Assembly (NCBI GenBank): GCA_943354455.1
Contig: CALRCB010000018.1
Location: 1-7,868, forward strand
Direction of reading: 5' to 3'
Length of the DNA stretch: 7,868 nt
Source of the DNA: Candidatus Staskawiczbacteria bacterium
GTDB taxonomy: Bacteria > Patescibacteriota > Minisyncoccia > Minisyncoccales > Staskawiczbacteraceae
The position numbers and the translations under genes were made by a program. The notes under the pieces are model-generated. The model saw only the letters and a list, made by a program, of their open reading frames with translations, did no database searches and had not been told where the DNA came from. Below, piece by piece: positions 1 to 5,759 of this stretch. Every line of letters starts with the position of its first letter. The first letter of the stretch is position 1.

Positions 1-44
1 AATAATGCTACTATGACTCCATAAAAAATAAAAATATATTTTAA

Positions 45-1895
45 ATGAAATTAAATCCCCTACTTAAAAACTTTGTCTTTGTCATTTTAATCCTGGTGGC
101 CCTAGGCGGAGTTTTCAGTTTATTTTATTTACCTGCCCAAGAGCCCGCCAAAGTATCACTTTCCCAAATTGTAACTGATATTAATGCCGATAAAGTTAAA
201 AAAATTACCGTTTCGGGCGAAAACATTTTAGTAACTTATACCGATGATAAAAATGCTGATTCCATGAAAGAATCCAATTCAGTTTTATCTGATGTGTTAA
301 CTAAATTAGGAGCCGATCAAACAAAACTTCAAAAAATTGAAATCAGTGCCGAATCGGTAAAAGAAAGCGTTTGGTCTTGGCTTTTGCCGGCATTAATTTA
401 TGGAATTTTACCATTATTATTAATCGGCTTTTTCTTGTGGACTATGCTTCGTCAAGCCAAGTCAGGTGCTGGCCAAGTAATGGACTTTACCCGTTCAAAA
501 GCGAAAATTTTTGGCGCTGACCCAAACAATAAAGAAAAAGTAACTTTTAAAGATGCAGCCGGATTAAAAGAAGCCAAAGAAGAATTAACTGAAATTGTAG
601 ACTTTTTAAAGTTTCCAAAAAAGTATTTAGCTATGGGGGCAAAAATTCCCCGAGGAGTTTTGTTATTGGGAAGCGCCGGAGTGGGAAAAACCTTGTTAGC
701 CAGAGCAGTGGCCGGTGAAGCCAATGTTCCATTTTTCAGTATTTCTGGTTCAGAATTTGTGGAAATGTTTGTGGGAGTTGGATCAGCCCGGGTGCGCGAT
801 TTATTTTCAACCGCTAAAAAAGCAGCCCCCTCAATTATTTTCATTGACGAATTAGACGCCATTGGACGACACCGGGGAGCGGGCATCGGCGGAGGCCACG
901 ATGAACGTGAACAAACCTTAAATATGATTTTGGTGGAAATGGACGGTTTTGAAAAAGAATCCGGGGTGATTGTAATTGCCGCCACCAACCGCGGAGACAT
1001 TTTAGATCCGGCCCTTTTGCGCCCAGGCCGATTTGACCGAAAAATTATTTTAGACCCACCAGATGTGCATGACAGGGAAGCCATTTTGCAAATTCATTCA
1101 AAAAGCAAACCACTGGCTTCAAATATTAATTTCAAAGAAATTGCAGAAAGAACTCCCGGATTTTCCGGCGCTGATTTGGCAAACGTCGCCAATGAAGCGG
1201 CTCTGTTAGCTGCCCGAACCAATAAAACTCAAGTGTTTCAAAAAGACTTTTTGGAAGCCATTGAAAAAGTGTTATTGGGACCTGAAAGAAAAAGCCATTT
1301 GTTATCTAAAAAAGAAAAAGAAATTGTGGCCTACCACGAAGCCGGTCACGCCTTGGTTTCAAGTTCAATTCCTGGCACCGACCCAGTGCGCAAAATTTCT
1401 ATTATCTCTCGCGGAACCGCTGGCGGATACACCTTTCAAGTCCAATCTGAAGATAATAAATTAAGGACAAAAACCCAATTTATGGCCGAGATAGCTACCT
1501 TGATGGGAGGAATGTGTGCCGAGCGGTTAATGTTTGGCGAAATGACCACTGGAGCCTCAAATGATTTGGAAAAAGCATCAAGCTTAGCCAGAAAAATTGT
1601 AAAAGAATGGGGAATGGGATCATTGGGACCGATTGTCTTTGGCGCTAAAGAAGAAATGGTATTTATGGGCCGAGAAATCCCAGACCAAGATAATTATTCC
1701 GAAAAAGTAGCTGAAAAAATTGATAAAGAAATTGAAGAATTATTAAAAAGCGCCGAAAAGAAAGCAACAGAAATTGTAAAAAGAAGAAAACCTTTATTGG
1801 AAAAAATTGCCAAAATATTGATTGAAAAAGAAACCATAGAACGAGAAGAATTTGAAAAAATCATGGGAATTAAAACGAAAGAAATTAAGAATTAA
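45..1895 (+). CDS. ftsH: ATP-dependent zinc metalloprotease FtsH
   Basis: Membrane-anchored AAA+ protease that unfolds and degrades misassembled membrane proteins and selected soluble proteins; the family works as a hexamer. Two membrane segments (about residues 9-28 and 112-135) flank a small extracytoplasmic domain. Walker A is GSAGVGKT (209-216), an unusual version of the family's GPPGTGKT. Walker B is IIFIDE (264-269), the pore motif is FVG (242-244), and the second region of homology carries the arginine fingers in RPGRFDR (326-332). The zinc site is HEAGH (431-435), with the third ligand probably D507 in TTGASNDLE. All catalytic residues are present, and 616 residues is a normal length. 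The start is set by the short basic N-terminus before the first membrane segment; no Shine-Dalgarno is visible in the 44 bases upstream. A palindrome and two tRNAs follow closely on the same strand. Confidence 0.98.
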   Translation: MKLNPLLKNFVFVILILVALGGVFSLFYLPAQEPAKVSLSQIVTDINADKVKKITVSGENILVTYTDDKNADSMKESNSVLSDVLTKLGADQTKLQKIEISAESVKESVWSWLLPALIYGILPLLLIGFFLWTMLRQAKSGAGQVMDFTRSKAKIFGADPNNKEKVTFKDAAGLKEAKEELTEIVDFLKFPKKYLAMGAKIPRGVLLLGSAGVGKTLLARAVAGEANVPFFSISGSEFVEMFVGVGSARVRDLFSTAKKAAPSIIFIDELDAIGRHRGAGIGGGHDEREQTLNMILVEMDGFEKESGVIVIAATNRGDILDPALLRPGRFDRKIILDPPDVHDREAILQIHSKSKPLASNINFKEIAERTPGFSGADLANVANEAALLAARTNKTQVFQKDFLEAIEKVLLGPERKSHLLSKKEKEIVAYHEAGHALVSSSIPGTDPVRKISIISRGTAGGYTFQVQSEDNKLRTKTQFMAEIATLMGGMCAERLMFGEMTTGASNDLEKASSLARKIVKEWGMGSLGPIVFGAKEEMVFMGREIPDQDNYSEKVAEKIDKEIEELLKSAEKKATEIVKRRKPLLEKIAKILIEKETIEREEFEKIMGIKTKEIKN

Positions 1896-1898
1896 TAT

Positions 1899-1922
1899 AT
1901 CGCGCGCCCGCGGGCGCGCGAT
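1899..1922. repeat. 24-nt perfect GC-rich palindrome
   Basis: Two 12-base arms, ATCGCGCGCCCG and its exact reverse complement, lie back to back 3 bases after the ftsH stop and 2 bases before tRNA-Ile. As RNA it would form about a 10-bp stem closed by a CGCG loop. No T tract follows on either strand, so it is not a standard intrinsic terminator. It may stabilise the ftsH mRNA 3' end, mark a processing point between mRNA and tRNA, or bind a dimeric protein as DNA. Its alternating CG composition stands out from the AT-rich surroundings. Confidence 0.8.
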
Positions 1923-1924
1923 CC

Positions 1925-1996
1925 GCTCCCATAGCTCAGCGGCAGAGCATCCCGCTTATATCGGGCAGGTCCTAGGTTCGAATCCTAGTGGGAGCA
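1925..1996 (+). tRNA. tRNA-Ile (anticodon UAU)
   Basis: A full cloverleaf of 72 nt. The acceptor GCTCCCA pairs perfectly with TGGGAGC, the D stem is GCTC/GAGC with G18 G19 present, and the T stem is CTAGG/CCTAG with loop TTCGAAT. The anticodon loop CTTATAT gives anticodon TAT. The anticodon stem has a T27-C43 mismatch. Discriminator A73, the U12-A23 and C29-G41 pairs and C4-G69 fit isoleucine identity as known from E. coli. Most bacteria read AUA with a CAU-anticodon tRNA modified by TilS; a UAU anticodon is the rare alternative. The gene ends A73-CA with no encoded CCA. Confidence 0.93.
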
Positions 1997-2012
1997 CATT
2001 TTTAGCATTGAG

Positions 2013-2087
2013 GCGCGACTAGCTCAGTGGTAGAGCATTTACTTGACGTGTAAAGGGTCGGGGGTTCAATTCCCTCGTCGCGCACCA
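2013..2087 (+). tRNA. tRNA-Val (anticodon GAC)
   Basis: Cloverleaf with acceptor GCGCGAC/GTCGCGC, D arm GCTC/GAGC, anticodon stem TTTAC/GTAAA, and loop TTGACGT giving anticodon GAC. The T stem is GGGGG/CCCTC with loop TTCAATT. Discriminator A2084 is followed by a genomically encoded CCA (2085-2087), the only one among the eight tRNA genes here. The last A of the CCA is also the A of the next gene's ATG. The 3' part is repeated with four mismatches in 34 bases at 3493-3526. This tRNA 3' end may have arrived with, or been rebuilt by, an insertion. Confidence 0.95.
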
Positions 2088-3484
2088 TGAAGAAGTATTT
2101 AATTTTCACCATCGTAATTTTTTTGGTGATTACCGGGGTTTATAGCCTTGGAGCTTTTGTTTTTAATGCTAAAATCATCCGGGCTTTTTCGGAGCACACG
2201 GTTGTAAAAACTAACACGACCACCGAAGTGCAGAAGGTTTCAATAACCCTACCACCAGTCCATATCAAATCACTGCCCGACATTAAAAATGATCTATTAG
2301 CGACTAAGCAAAGTTTTATCGTGGCTAATCTTTCCACAAAAGAAGTGCAACTTTACCAGGACGGCCAACTTTCAAACACCTTGCCTATTTTTCTACTAGG
2401 CGACCCGCAGAGCTGGGGAGGTTCGGCAGCCGGGGTTTACAAAATCTTGTCTGGCAACGAAGCCAGCTTCTCCGGTATTGCTGAGGCATATATGCCCTAT
2501 GGAATGAACTACTACGGAAAATATTATTTCCACGGCCTGCCATTTTTTGAAGGAGGAGAAAAGCGCATCACCGACGAAACCGGCGGTTGCATCCAGCTTT
2601 CCGATGAAAACTCAAAAACCTTATACGAATTCGCACTCATCGGCATGCCGGTATTGGTAATTGATAAAGAAAACCAACCGTATGCCTGGCCGGATAAAAA
2701 ATCTTTAACAGATCCAGATGTAAGTGCACAAAGCTACCTTGTGGCTGACTTAGATTCTGGTTTTGAATTGGTTCAAAAAAATGCGAAAGAAGTACTGCCC
2801 ATAGCATCGATAACCAAGCTGATGACAGCGCTGGTGGTCACCGAAAATATTGATTTGCGAAGGTCAATTACCATCACTCAACATATGATTGACACCTACG
2901 GGGAAACCCCGCAACTGCGGATTGGGGACAATTTAAGGGTGGTGGAGCTACTCTACCCGCTCCTATTACCATCATCCAACGATGCGGCAGAAGCCCTGAG
3001 CGGTTTTTTGGGGCCACAAAAAACTATCCAACTGATGAACGAAAAATCCACGCACATATTGATGAACAACACCATATTTTTTAATCCCCACGGCTTAGAC
3101 AACAAAGAGAATCCCGAGAAAAATAATATGTCCACAGCCCAAGACCTTTTTTCGCTGGCCCGCTACATCGTCAATAACCGGTCACCGATCCTAGAAGTCA
3201 CCAACGGCAAAACGGTGCGCAGTTTTGGTGGCATCGGTTTTGACATTCCGACACTTGGTAGCCGAAATATTTTTACCGGCGACCCAAGTTTTATCGGTGG
3301 TAAAGTCGGCTTCACCCTGGCCGCGCGTTATACTGGCGTGTTTTTATTTAAATTCCAAACTCCTGACAAAAAAATCCACCGCATCGCCATCATCGCGTTA
3401 AAATCAGAGCACCTAGAACCCGATGCCAGAAAAATATTACAGTGGGTACAAGAAAATTACCAACTATCTCCGGTGGCCCAATAA
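2087..3484 (+). CDS. membrane-anchored L,D-transpeptidase / D,D-carboxypeptidase (S11) fusion
   Basis: Likely bifunctional peptidoglycan enzyme. An N-terminal signal anchor (residues 4-23) is followed by a linker to about 75. A YkuD-type L,D-transpeptidase domain (about 76-193) has H149-G150 and the catalytic motif TGGCIQL with C168, a variant of the usual SHGCIRL. A penicillin-binding D,D-carboxypeptidase domain of family S11 (about 214-455) has S241-ITK244 (SxxK), S296-S-N298 (SxN), and K406-V-G408 in place of KTG. In the families, the carboxypeptidase trims pentapeptide stems to tetrapeptides, which are the donors for L,D-transpeptidases, so the fusion would couple two consecutive steps outside the membrane. 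The start is forced: the frame has a stop at 2051 and the signal anchor begins at once, but the ATG overlaps the upstream tRNA's CCA and leaves no room for a Shine-Dalgarno. ATC and other C/G-ending codons are much commoner than in ftsH or rplS, which suggests transfer. tRNA 3' sequences flank the gene. Confidence 0.9.
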   Translation: MKKYLIFTIVIFLVITGVYSLGAFVFNAKIIRAFSEHTVVKTNTTTEVQKVSITLPPVHIKSLPDIKNDLLATKQSFIVANLSTKEVQLYQDGQLSNTLPIFLLGDPQSWGGSAAGVYKILSGNEASFSGIAEAYMPYGMNYYGKYYFHGLPFFEGGEKRITDETGGCIQLSDENSKTLYEFALIGMPVLVIDKENQPYAWPDKKSLTDPDVSAQSYLVADLDSGFELVQKNAKEVLPIASITKLMTALVVTENIDLRRSITITQHMIDTYGETPQLRIGDNLRVVELLYPLLLPSSNDAAEALSGFLGPQKTIQLMNEKSTHILMNNTIFFNPHGLDNKENPEKNNMSTAQDLFSLARYIVNNRSPILEVTNGKTVRSFGGIGFDIPTLGSRNIFTGDPSFIGGKVGFTLAARYTGVFLFKFQTPDKKIHRIAIIALKSEHLEPDARKILQWVQENYQLSPVAQ

Positions 3485-3492
3485 TTATTAAA

Positions 3493-3527
3493 AAAGAGTC
3501 GGGGGTTCGATTCCCTCAACGCGCACA
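3493..3527 (+). pseudogene. truncated tRNA 3' end (variable loop, T arm, acceptor 3' strand)
   Basis: Bases 3493-3526 match 2052-2085 of tRNA-Val(GAC) at 30 of 34 positions (mismatches at 3497, 3509, 3518 and 3519). They hold a variable loop, a perfect GGGGG-TTCGATT-CCCTC T arm and the acceptor strand AACGCGC, followed by A-CA. No tRNA 5' half precedes it; the fusion gene's stop codon lies 8 bases upstream. AACGCGC does not pair fully with GCGCGAC of the intact tRNA, so the remnant either drifted or comes from a tRNA beginning GCGCGTT. It has the 'discriminator + CA' ending of the other local tRNAs. Most simply it is the displaced end of a tRNA disrupted by the insertion of 2087-3484. Confidence 0.82.
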
Positions 3528-3532
3528 AATGT

Positions 3533-4237
3533 ATGAATCTTAAAATAATTTTCGAAGATTTAGATATTTTGGTAGTAGATAAACCTGCGGGGATTGTGGT
3601 ATTTCCAGAAGGCCAAACGACGGAAAAAACACTGATAGATTTGCTGATTGAACAAAATTCTGACTTAAAAAATGTGGGCGAGGCGCCACGCTACGGAATT
3701 GTGCACCGGCTAGATAAAGACACTTCTGGTGTGATTTTGGTGGCAAAAAGCTCTGAAGCCTTGATTTTTTTGCAAAAACAGTTTAAAAATAGAGAGGTAG
3801 ACAAGATTTACATAGCTTTGGTAACTGGCGCCGTAAAAGAAGAAAATGGCACTACTCACACCTTAATTGGTAGAGCCAAATCTGATCCGCGAAAACAGGC
3901 AGCACATTCATTGGAATATACCGGCAAAAAAGATTTGCGTGAAGCCATTACTGAGTATAAAGTAATCCAAAGATTCGCTGATTACACCCTGTTGGAAGTG
4001 CAAATAAAAACGGGCCGAAAGCACCAAATCCGATGCCATCTAGCATACATTCATCACCCGATTGCAGGAGACAAAATGTATGGATTCAAAGATTCGCCAG
4101 CACCTAAAGGATTGGAACGTCAATTTCTTCACGCATCATATTTAAAAATAATGCTACCAAGTGGCGAAGTAAAGGAGTTTGAGTCCGAATTACCAAGTGA
4201 ATTGAAAAAAGTATTAGAAGACCTGAGCACCAAATAG
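3533..4237 (+). CDS. RluA-family RNA pseudouridine synthase
   Basis: Isomerises uridine to pseudouridine in rRNA or tRNA. The 234-residue protein is the catalytic domain alone, without an N-terminal S4 RNA-binding domain, as in RluA rather than RluD. It opens with the typical ILVVDKPAG (12-20), has the active-site motif HRLDKDTSG (58-66) with catalytic D61, and later TGRKHQIRCHLA (160-171), HP (175-176), GDKMYG (179-184) and QFLHA (197-201). The exact target cannot be assigned from sequence. The ATG at 3533 is chosen because it immediately precedes the conserved domain; an ATG at 3529 leads to a stop after four codons. The gene begins 5 bases after the tRNA remnant and has no recognisable Shine-Dalgarno, so a tRNA-pseudouridine synthase pair may be the ancestral arrangement here. 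Confidence 0.95.
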   Translation: MNLKIIFEDLDILVVDKPAGIVVFPEGQTTEKTLIDLLIEQNSDLKNVGEAPRYGIVHRLDKDTSGVILVAKSSEALIFLQKQFKNREVDKIYIALVTGAVKEENGTTHTLIGRAKSDPRKQAAHSLEYTGKKDLREAITEYKVIQRFADYTLLEVQIKTGRKHQIRCHLAYIHHPIAGDKMYGFKDSPAPKGLERQFLHASYLKIMLPSGEVKEFESELPSELKKVLEDLSTK

Positions 4238-4274
4238 GTGCTCGGCCGAGCACTCAAAACATTGAGTGCTCCGG
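4225..4274 (+). promoter_or_regulatory. four-arm alternative hairpin cluster (terminator or attenuator-like)
   Basis: Four arms alternate GAGCAC (4225, 4248) and GTGCTC (4238, 4266). Arms 1 and 2 form a 7-bp stem, GAGCACC/GGTGCTC, whose loop contains most of the rluA-like gene's stop codon. Arms 3 and 4 form a 10-bp stem, GAGCACTCAA/TTGAGTGCTC, with loop AACA. Arms 2 and 3 form the 16-base palindrome at 4238-4253, and arms 1 and 4 can also pair. These structures exclude one another. The last hairpin is followed by CGGTTTAAA, a weak T tract. It may be the terminator of the upstream gene, or an attenuator in the rplS leader. Confidence 0.6.
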
Positions 4275-4289
4275 TTTAAAAAATATATT
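4262..4289 (+). promoter_or_regulatory. possible rplS promoter
   Basis: TTGAGT (4262-4267), a 16-base spacer and TATATT (4284-4289) resemble a sigma-70-type promoter upstream of rplS. The -35 lies inside the right arm of the last hairpin. In AT-rich sequence such matches arise easily, so this is weak. Confidence 0.3.
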
Positions 4290-4317
4290 AATTAATCTGG
4301 GGAAATAATAAAAACAT

Positions 4318-4731
4318 ATGTCAGTTCAATTAGATACATTCAATAAAGCGCAGGAAAAAAAGATGCCAGATATTCGCCCTGGTGATATTGTTAAAGTACA
4401 CCAAAAAATTAAAGAAGGAGATAAGGAAAGAATCCAAATTTTTGAAGGCGTGGTTATTGCCCGAAAACACGGCAAAGGAATTTCAAGCACTATAACTGTA
4501 AGAAAAGTGGTTGATGCCGTTGGAGTGGAACGAATTTTCCCAGTACACTCACCTTCTCTTGAAAAGATAGAAGTGGTAAAATCAAGCAAAGTCCGAAGAT
4601 CAAAATTGTATTACCTAAGAACCGCAAAAGGAGCCAAGGGAAAATTAAAGAATAAAGAATTGGCCGCCGCTATTGCACCAGATGTTGTAGTAGAAACTCC
4701 AGAAGAACCAACACCAACCGCGACAGAATAG
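4318..4731 (+). CDS. rplS: 50S ribosomal protein L19
   Basis: Large-subunit protein that lies near the interface with the small subunit. The family signature is plain: RPGDIVKVHQKI (20-31), EGDKERIQIFEGVVIARK (33-50), VGVERIFPVHSP (68-79), and VRRSKLYYLR (92-101). The core is complete. The protein is 137 residues against roughly 115 in E. coli; the excess is an Ala/Pro/Glu/Thr-rich acidic tail from about residue 115, common in streamlined lineages and probably unstructured. A GGGGAA at 4299-4304 is the only Shine-Dalgarno-like sequence, 13 bases before the ATG, longer than ideal. tRNA-Leu begins 10 bases after the stop with no terminator, so rplS and the following tRNAs are probably cotranscribed. 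Confidence 0.97.
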   Translation: MSVQLDTFNKAQEKKMPDIRPGDIVKVHQKIKEGDKERIQIFEGVVIARKHGKGISSTITVRKVVDAVGVERIFPVHSPSLEKIEVVKSSKVRRSKLYYLRTAKGAKGKLKNKELAAAIAPDVVVETPEEPTPTATE

Positions 4732-4741
4732 TGCGGTTTAG

Positions 4742-4824
4742 GCGCGGGTGGCGAAACGGCAGACGCACTACCTTGAGGTGGTAGCGCCCGAAAGGGCATG
4801 CAGGTTCGACTCCTGTCCCGCGCA
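4742..4824 (+). tRNA. tRNA-Leu (anticodon GAG)
   Basis: Class II tRNA of 83 nt. The acceptor is GCGCGGG/CCCGCGC, the anticodon stem CTACC/GGTAG and the loop TTGAGGT, giving anticodon GAG. A long variable arm has stem GCCC/GGGC with a GAAA tetraloop, and the T loop is TTCGACT. Discriminator A4824 suits leucine. The gene ends A-CA, so CCA is not encoded. Confidence 0.96.
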
Positions 4825-4837
4825 CAGGAGGACATTA

Positions 4838-4910
4838 GGGCGCTTAGCTCAGTGGCTAGAGCATCCCGTTTACACCGGGGAGGTCAGGGGTTCGAATCCC
4901 TTAGCGCCCA
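4838..4910 (+). tRNA. tRNA-Val (anticodon UAC)
   Basis: Cloverleaf of 73 nt with acceptor GGGCGCT/AGCGCCC, D arm GCTC/GAGC, anticodon stem TCCCG/CGGGG, and loop TTTACAC giving anticodon TAC. The T stem is AGGGG/CCCTT with loop TTCGAAT. Discriminator A4910 is followed by CA, not CCA. From position 27 through the variable loop it matches the tRNA-Ile(UAU) at 1925 in 18 of 22 bases. A 6-bp hairpin, TAAGGG/CCCTTA (4915-4930), sits between it and tRNA-Phe and may aid processing. Confidence 0.96.
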
Positions 4911-4938
4911 CACTTAAGGGGTGACCCTTATTGGGAAG

Positions 4939-5010
4939 GCCGTGGTAGCTCATTGGTAGAGCAGACGCCTGAAGAGCGCCTGGTAGGGAGTTCGATTCTC
5001 CCCCGCGGCA
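4939..5010 (+). tRNA. tRNA-Phe (anticodon GAA)
   Basis: Cloverleaf of 72 nt with acceptor GCCGTGG/CCGCGGC, D arm GCTC/GAGC, and loop CTGAAGA giving anticodon GAA. The T arm is GGGAG-TTCGATT-CTCCC. The anticodon stem GACGC/GCGCC contains an A28-C42 mismatch. Discriminator A5010 is followed by CA. No terminator is visible before the next promoter. Confidence 0.94.
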
Positions 5011-5038
5011 CACGTTAAAAAGATATCCACAAGAGTAC

Positions 5039-5067
5039 TTTAAGAATATGAACCTTTTTGGTATAAT
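5039..5067 (+). promoter_or_regulatory. extended -10 promoter of the HTH/LAGLIDADG-like gene
   Basis: A perfect extended -10, TGGTATAAT (5059-5067), lies 17 bases after a weak -35, TTTAAG (5039-5044). Transcription would begin near 5074, about 20 bases before the ATG. It gives the orphan gene, and probably tRNA-Gly behind it, a transcript independent of the upstream tRNA run. Confidence 0.7.
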
Positions 5068-5093
5068 GCATTAAAATATATCAATGGTTCAAT

Positions 5094-5753
5094 ATGAAAA
5101 TAGAAATCCGATCAAAAGCTATCGCTTTGAGGAAAAACGGTAAAAGTTATCGTGAAATATCGCAAAGTTTAAAGGTATCAAAAGGAACATTATTTGTTTG
5201 GTTTAAAAATATTAGTTGGTCAAAACATCTCAAGAAAGAATTATCAGATAAGGCAAGGATTGTTTCTAGCGAAAGATTAAGAAAATTTGTTCTTGGTCGA
5301 CAAAAAATACTTCTTGATTCTTACGAAAAAGCTGAAAATGAAGCAAAAAAAGAATTTGAAATTCACAAATACAACCCATTATTTATAGGCGCAATAATGT
5401 TATATTGGGGTGAAGGAGATAGAAGTTTTAAAAACGGCAGGGTAAAAATGACAAATACTGATCCTGCAATGATTAAAATATTCCGCAAGTTCCTACTAGA
5501 AATAATCTGCTATGAAAAATTAAAAATCAAGGGTTGGTTGCTCCTTTACCCGGATTTAAACATTAAAGACTGTTTAAATTATTGGGTTAAAAACACCGGA
5601 ATTCCCCTTGAAAACTTTACAAAACCAACTATTATTAATGGAAAACACAAGACACATCGTTTACAATATGGTGTTTGTACAGTTTCTATAACTAATAAAT
5701 ACCTGAAAAAGAAAATATTAACCTGGATTGATTTATATAAAAAAGAATTTTAG
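5094..5753 (+). CDS. HTH plus LAGLIDADG-like domain protein, function unknown
   Basis: The 219-residue protein has an N-terminal helix-turn-helix (about 5-40, with YREISQSLKVSKGTLFVW typical of resolvase/homeodomain-like folds), a basic coiled linker (about 45-92), and a C-terminal region starting FIGAIMLYWGEG (97-108). That segment has the shape and the late acidic residue of a LAGLIDADG motif and is followed by VKMTNTDPAMIKIFRKFL (117-134), resembling the sheet-helix continuation of LAGLIDADG folds. A second block holds NYWVKNTGIPLENFTKP (162-178) and HRLQYGVCTVS (188-198). From memory, this arrangement recurs in uncharacterised bacterial HTH proteins. With one LAGLIDADG-like motif it would act as a dimer if it is a nuclease, but a regulator is equally possible. 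It has its own promoter, no Shine-Dalgarno, and very AT-rich codons. It lies between tRNA-Phe and tRNA-Gly, whose gene begins 7 bases after the stop. Confidence 0.85.
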   Translation: MKIEIRSKAIALRKNGKSYREISQSLKVSKGTLFVWFKNISWSKHLKKELSDKARIVSSERLRKFVLGRQKILLDSYEKAENEAKKEFEIHKYNPLFIGAIMLYWGEGDRSFKNGRVKMTNTDPAMIKIFRKFLLEIICYEKLKIKGWLLLYPDLNIKDCLNYWVKNTGIPLENFTKPTIINGKHKTHRLQYGVCTVSITNKYLKKKILTWIDLYKKEF

Positions 5754-5759
5754 AATATT

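Noticed and set aside
452..1084. 210-codon open frame on the minus strand
   Set aside because: It lies wholly inside ftsH, whose AAA+ motifs are unmistakable. The reverse frame is rich in Ser/Pro/Lys and shows no domain.
3529..3531. ATG four bases before the chosen RluA-family start
   Set aside because: It is in another frame and reaches a stop after four codons.
4826..4831. Perfect Shine-Dalgarno AGGAGG
   Set aside because: It sits in the spacer between tRNA-Leu and tRNA-Val, with no start codon or open frame behind it; the next 70 bases are a tRNA.
5094..5753. Intron-encoded homing endonuclease
   Set aside because: Neither flanking tRNA is interrupted and there is no group I intron structure, so only a free-standing gene is supported.
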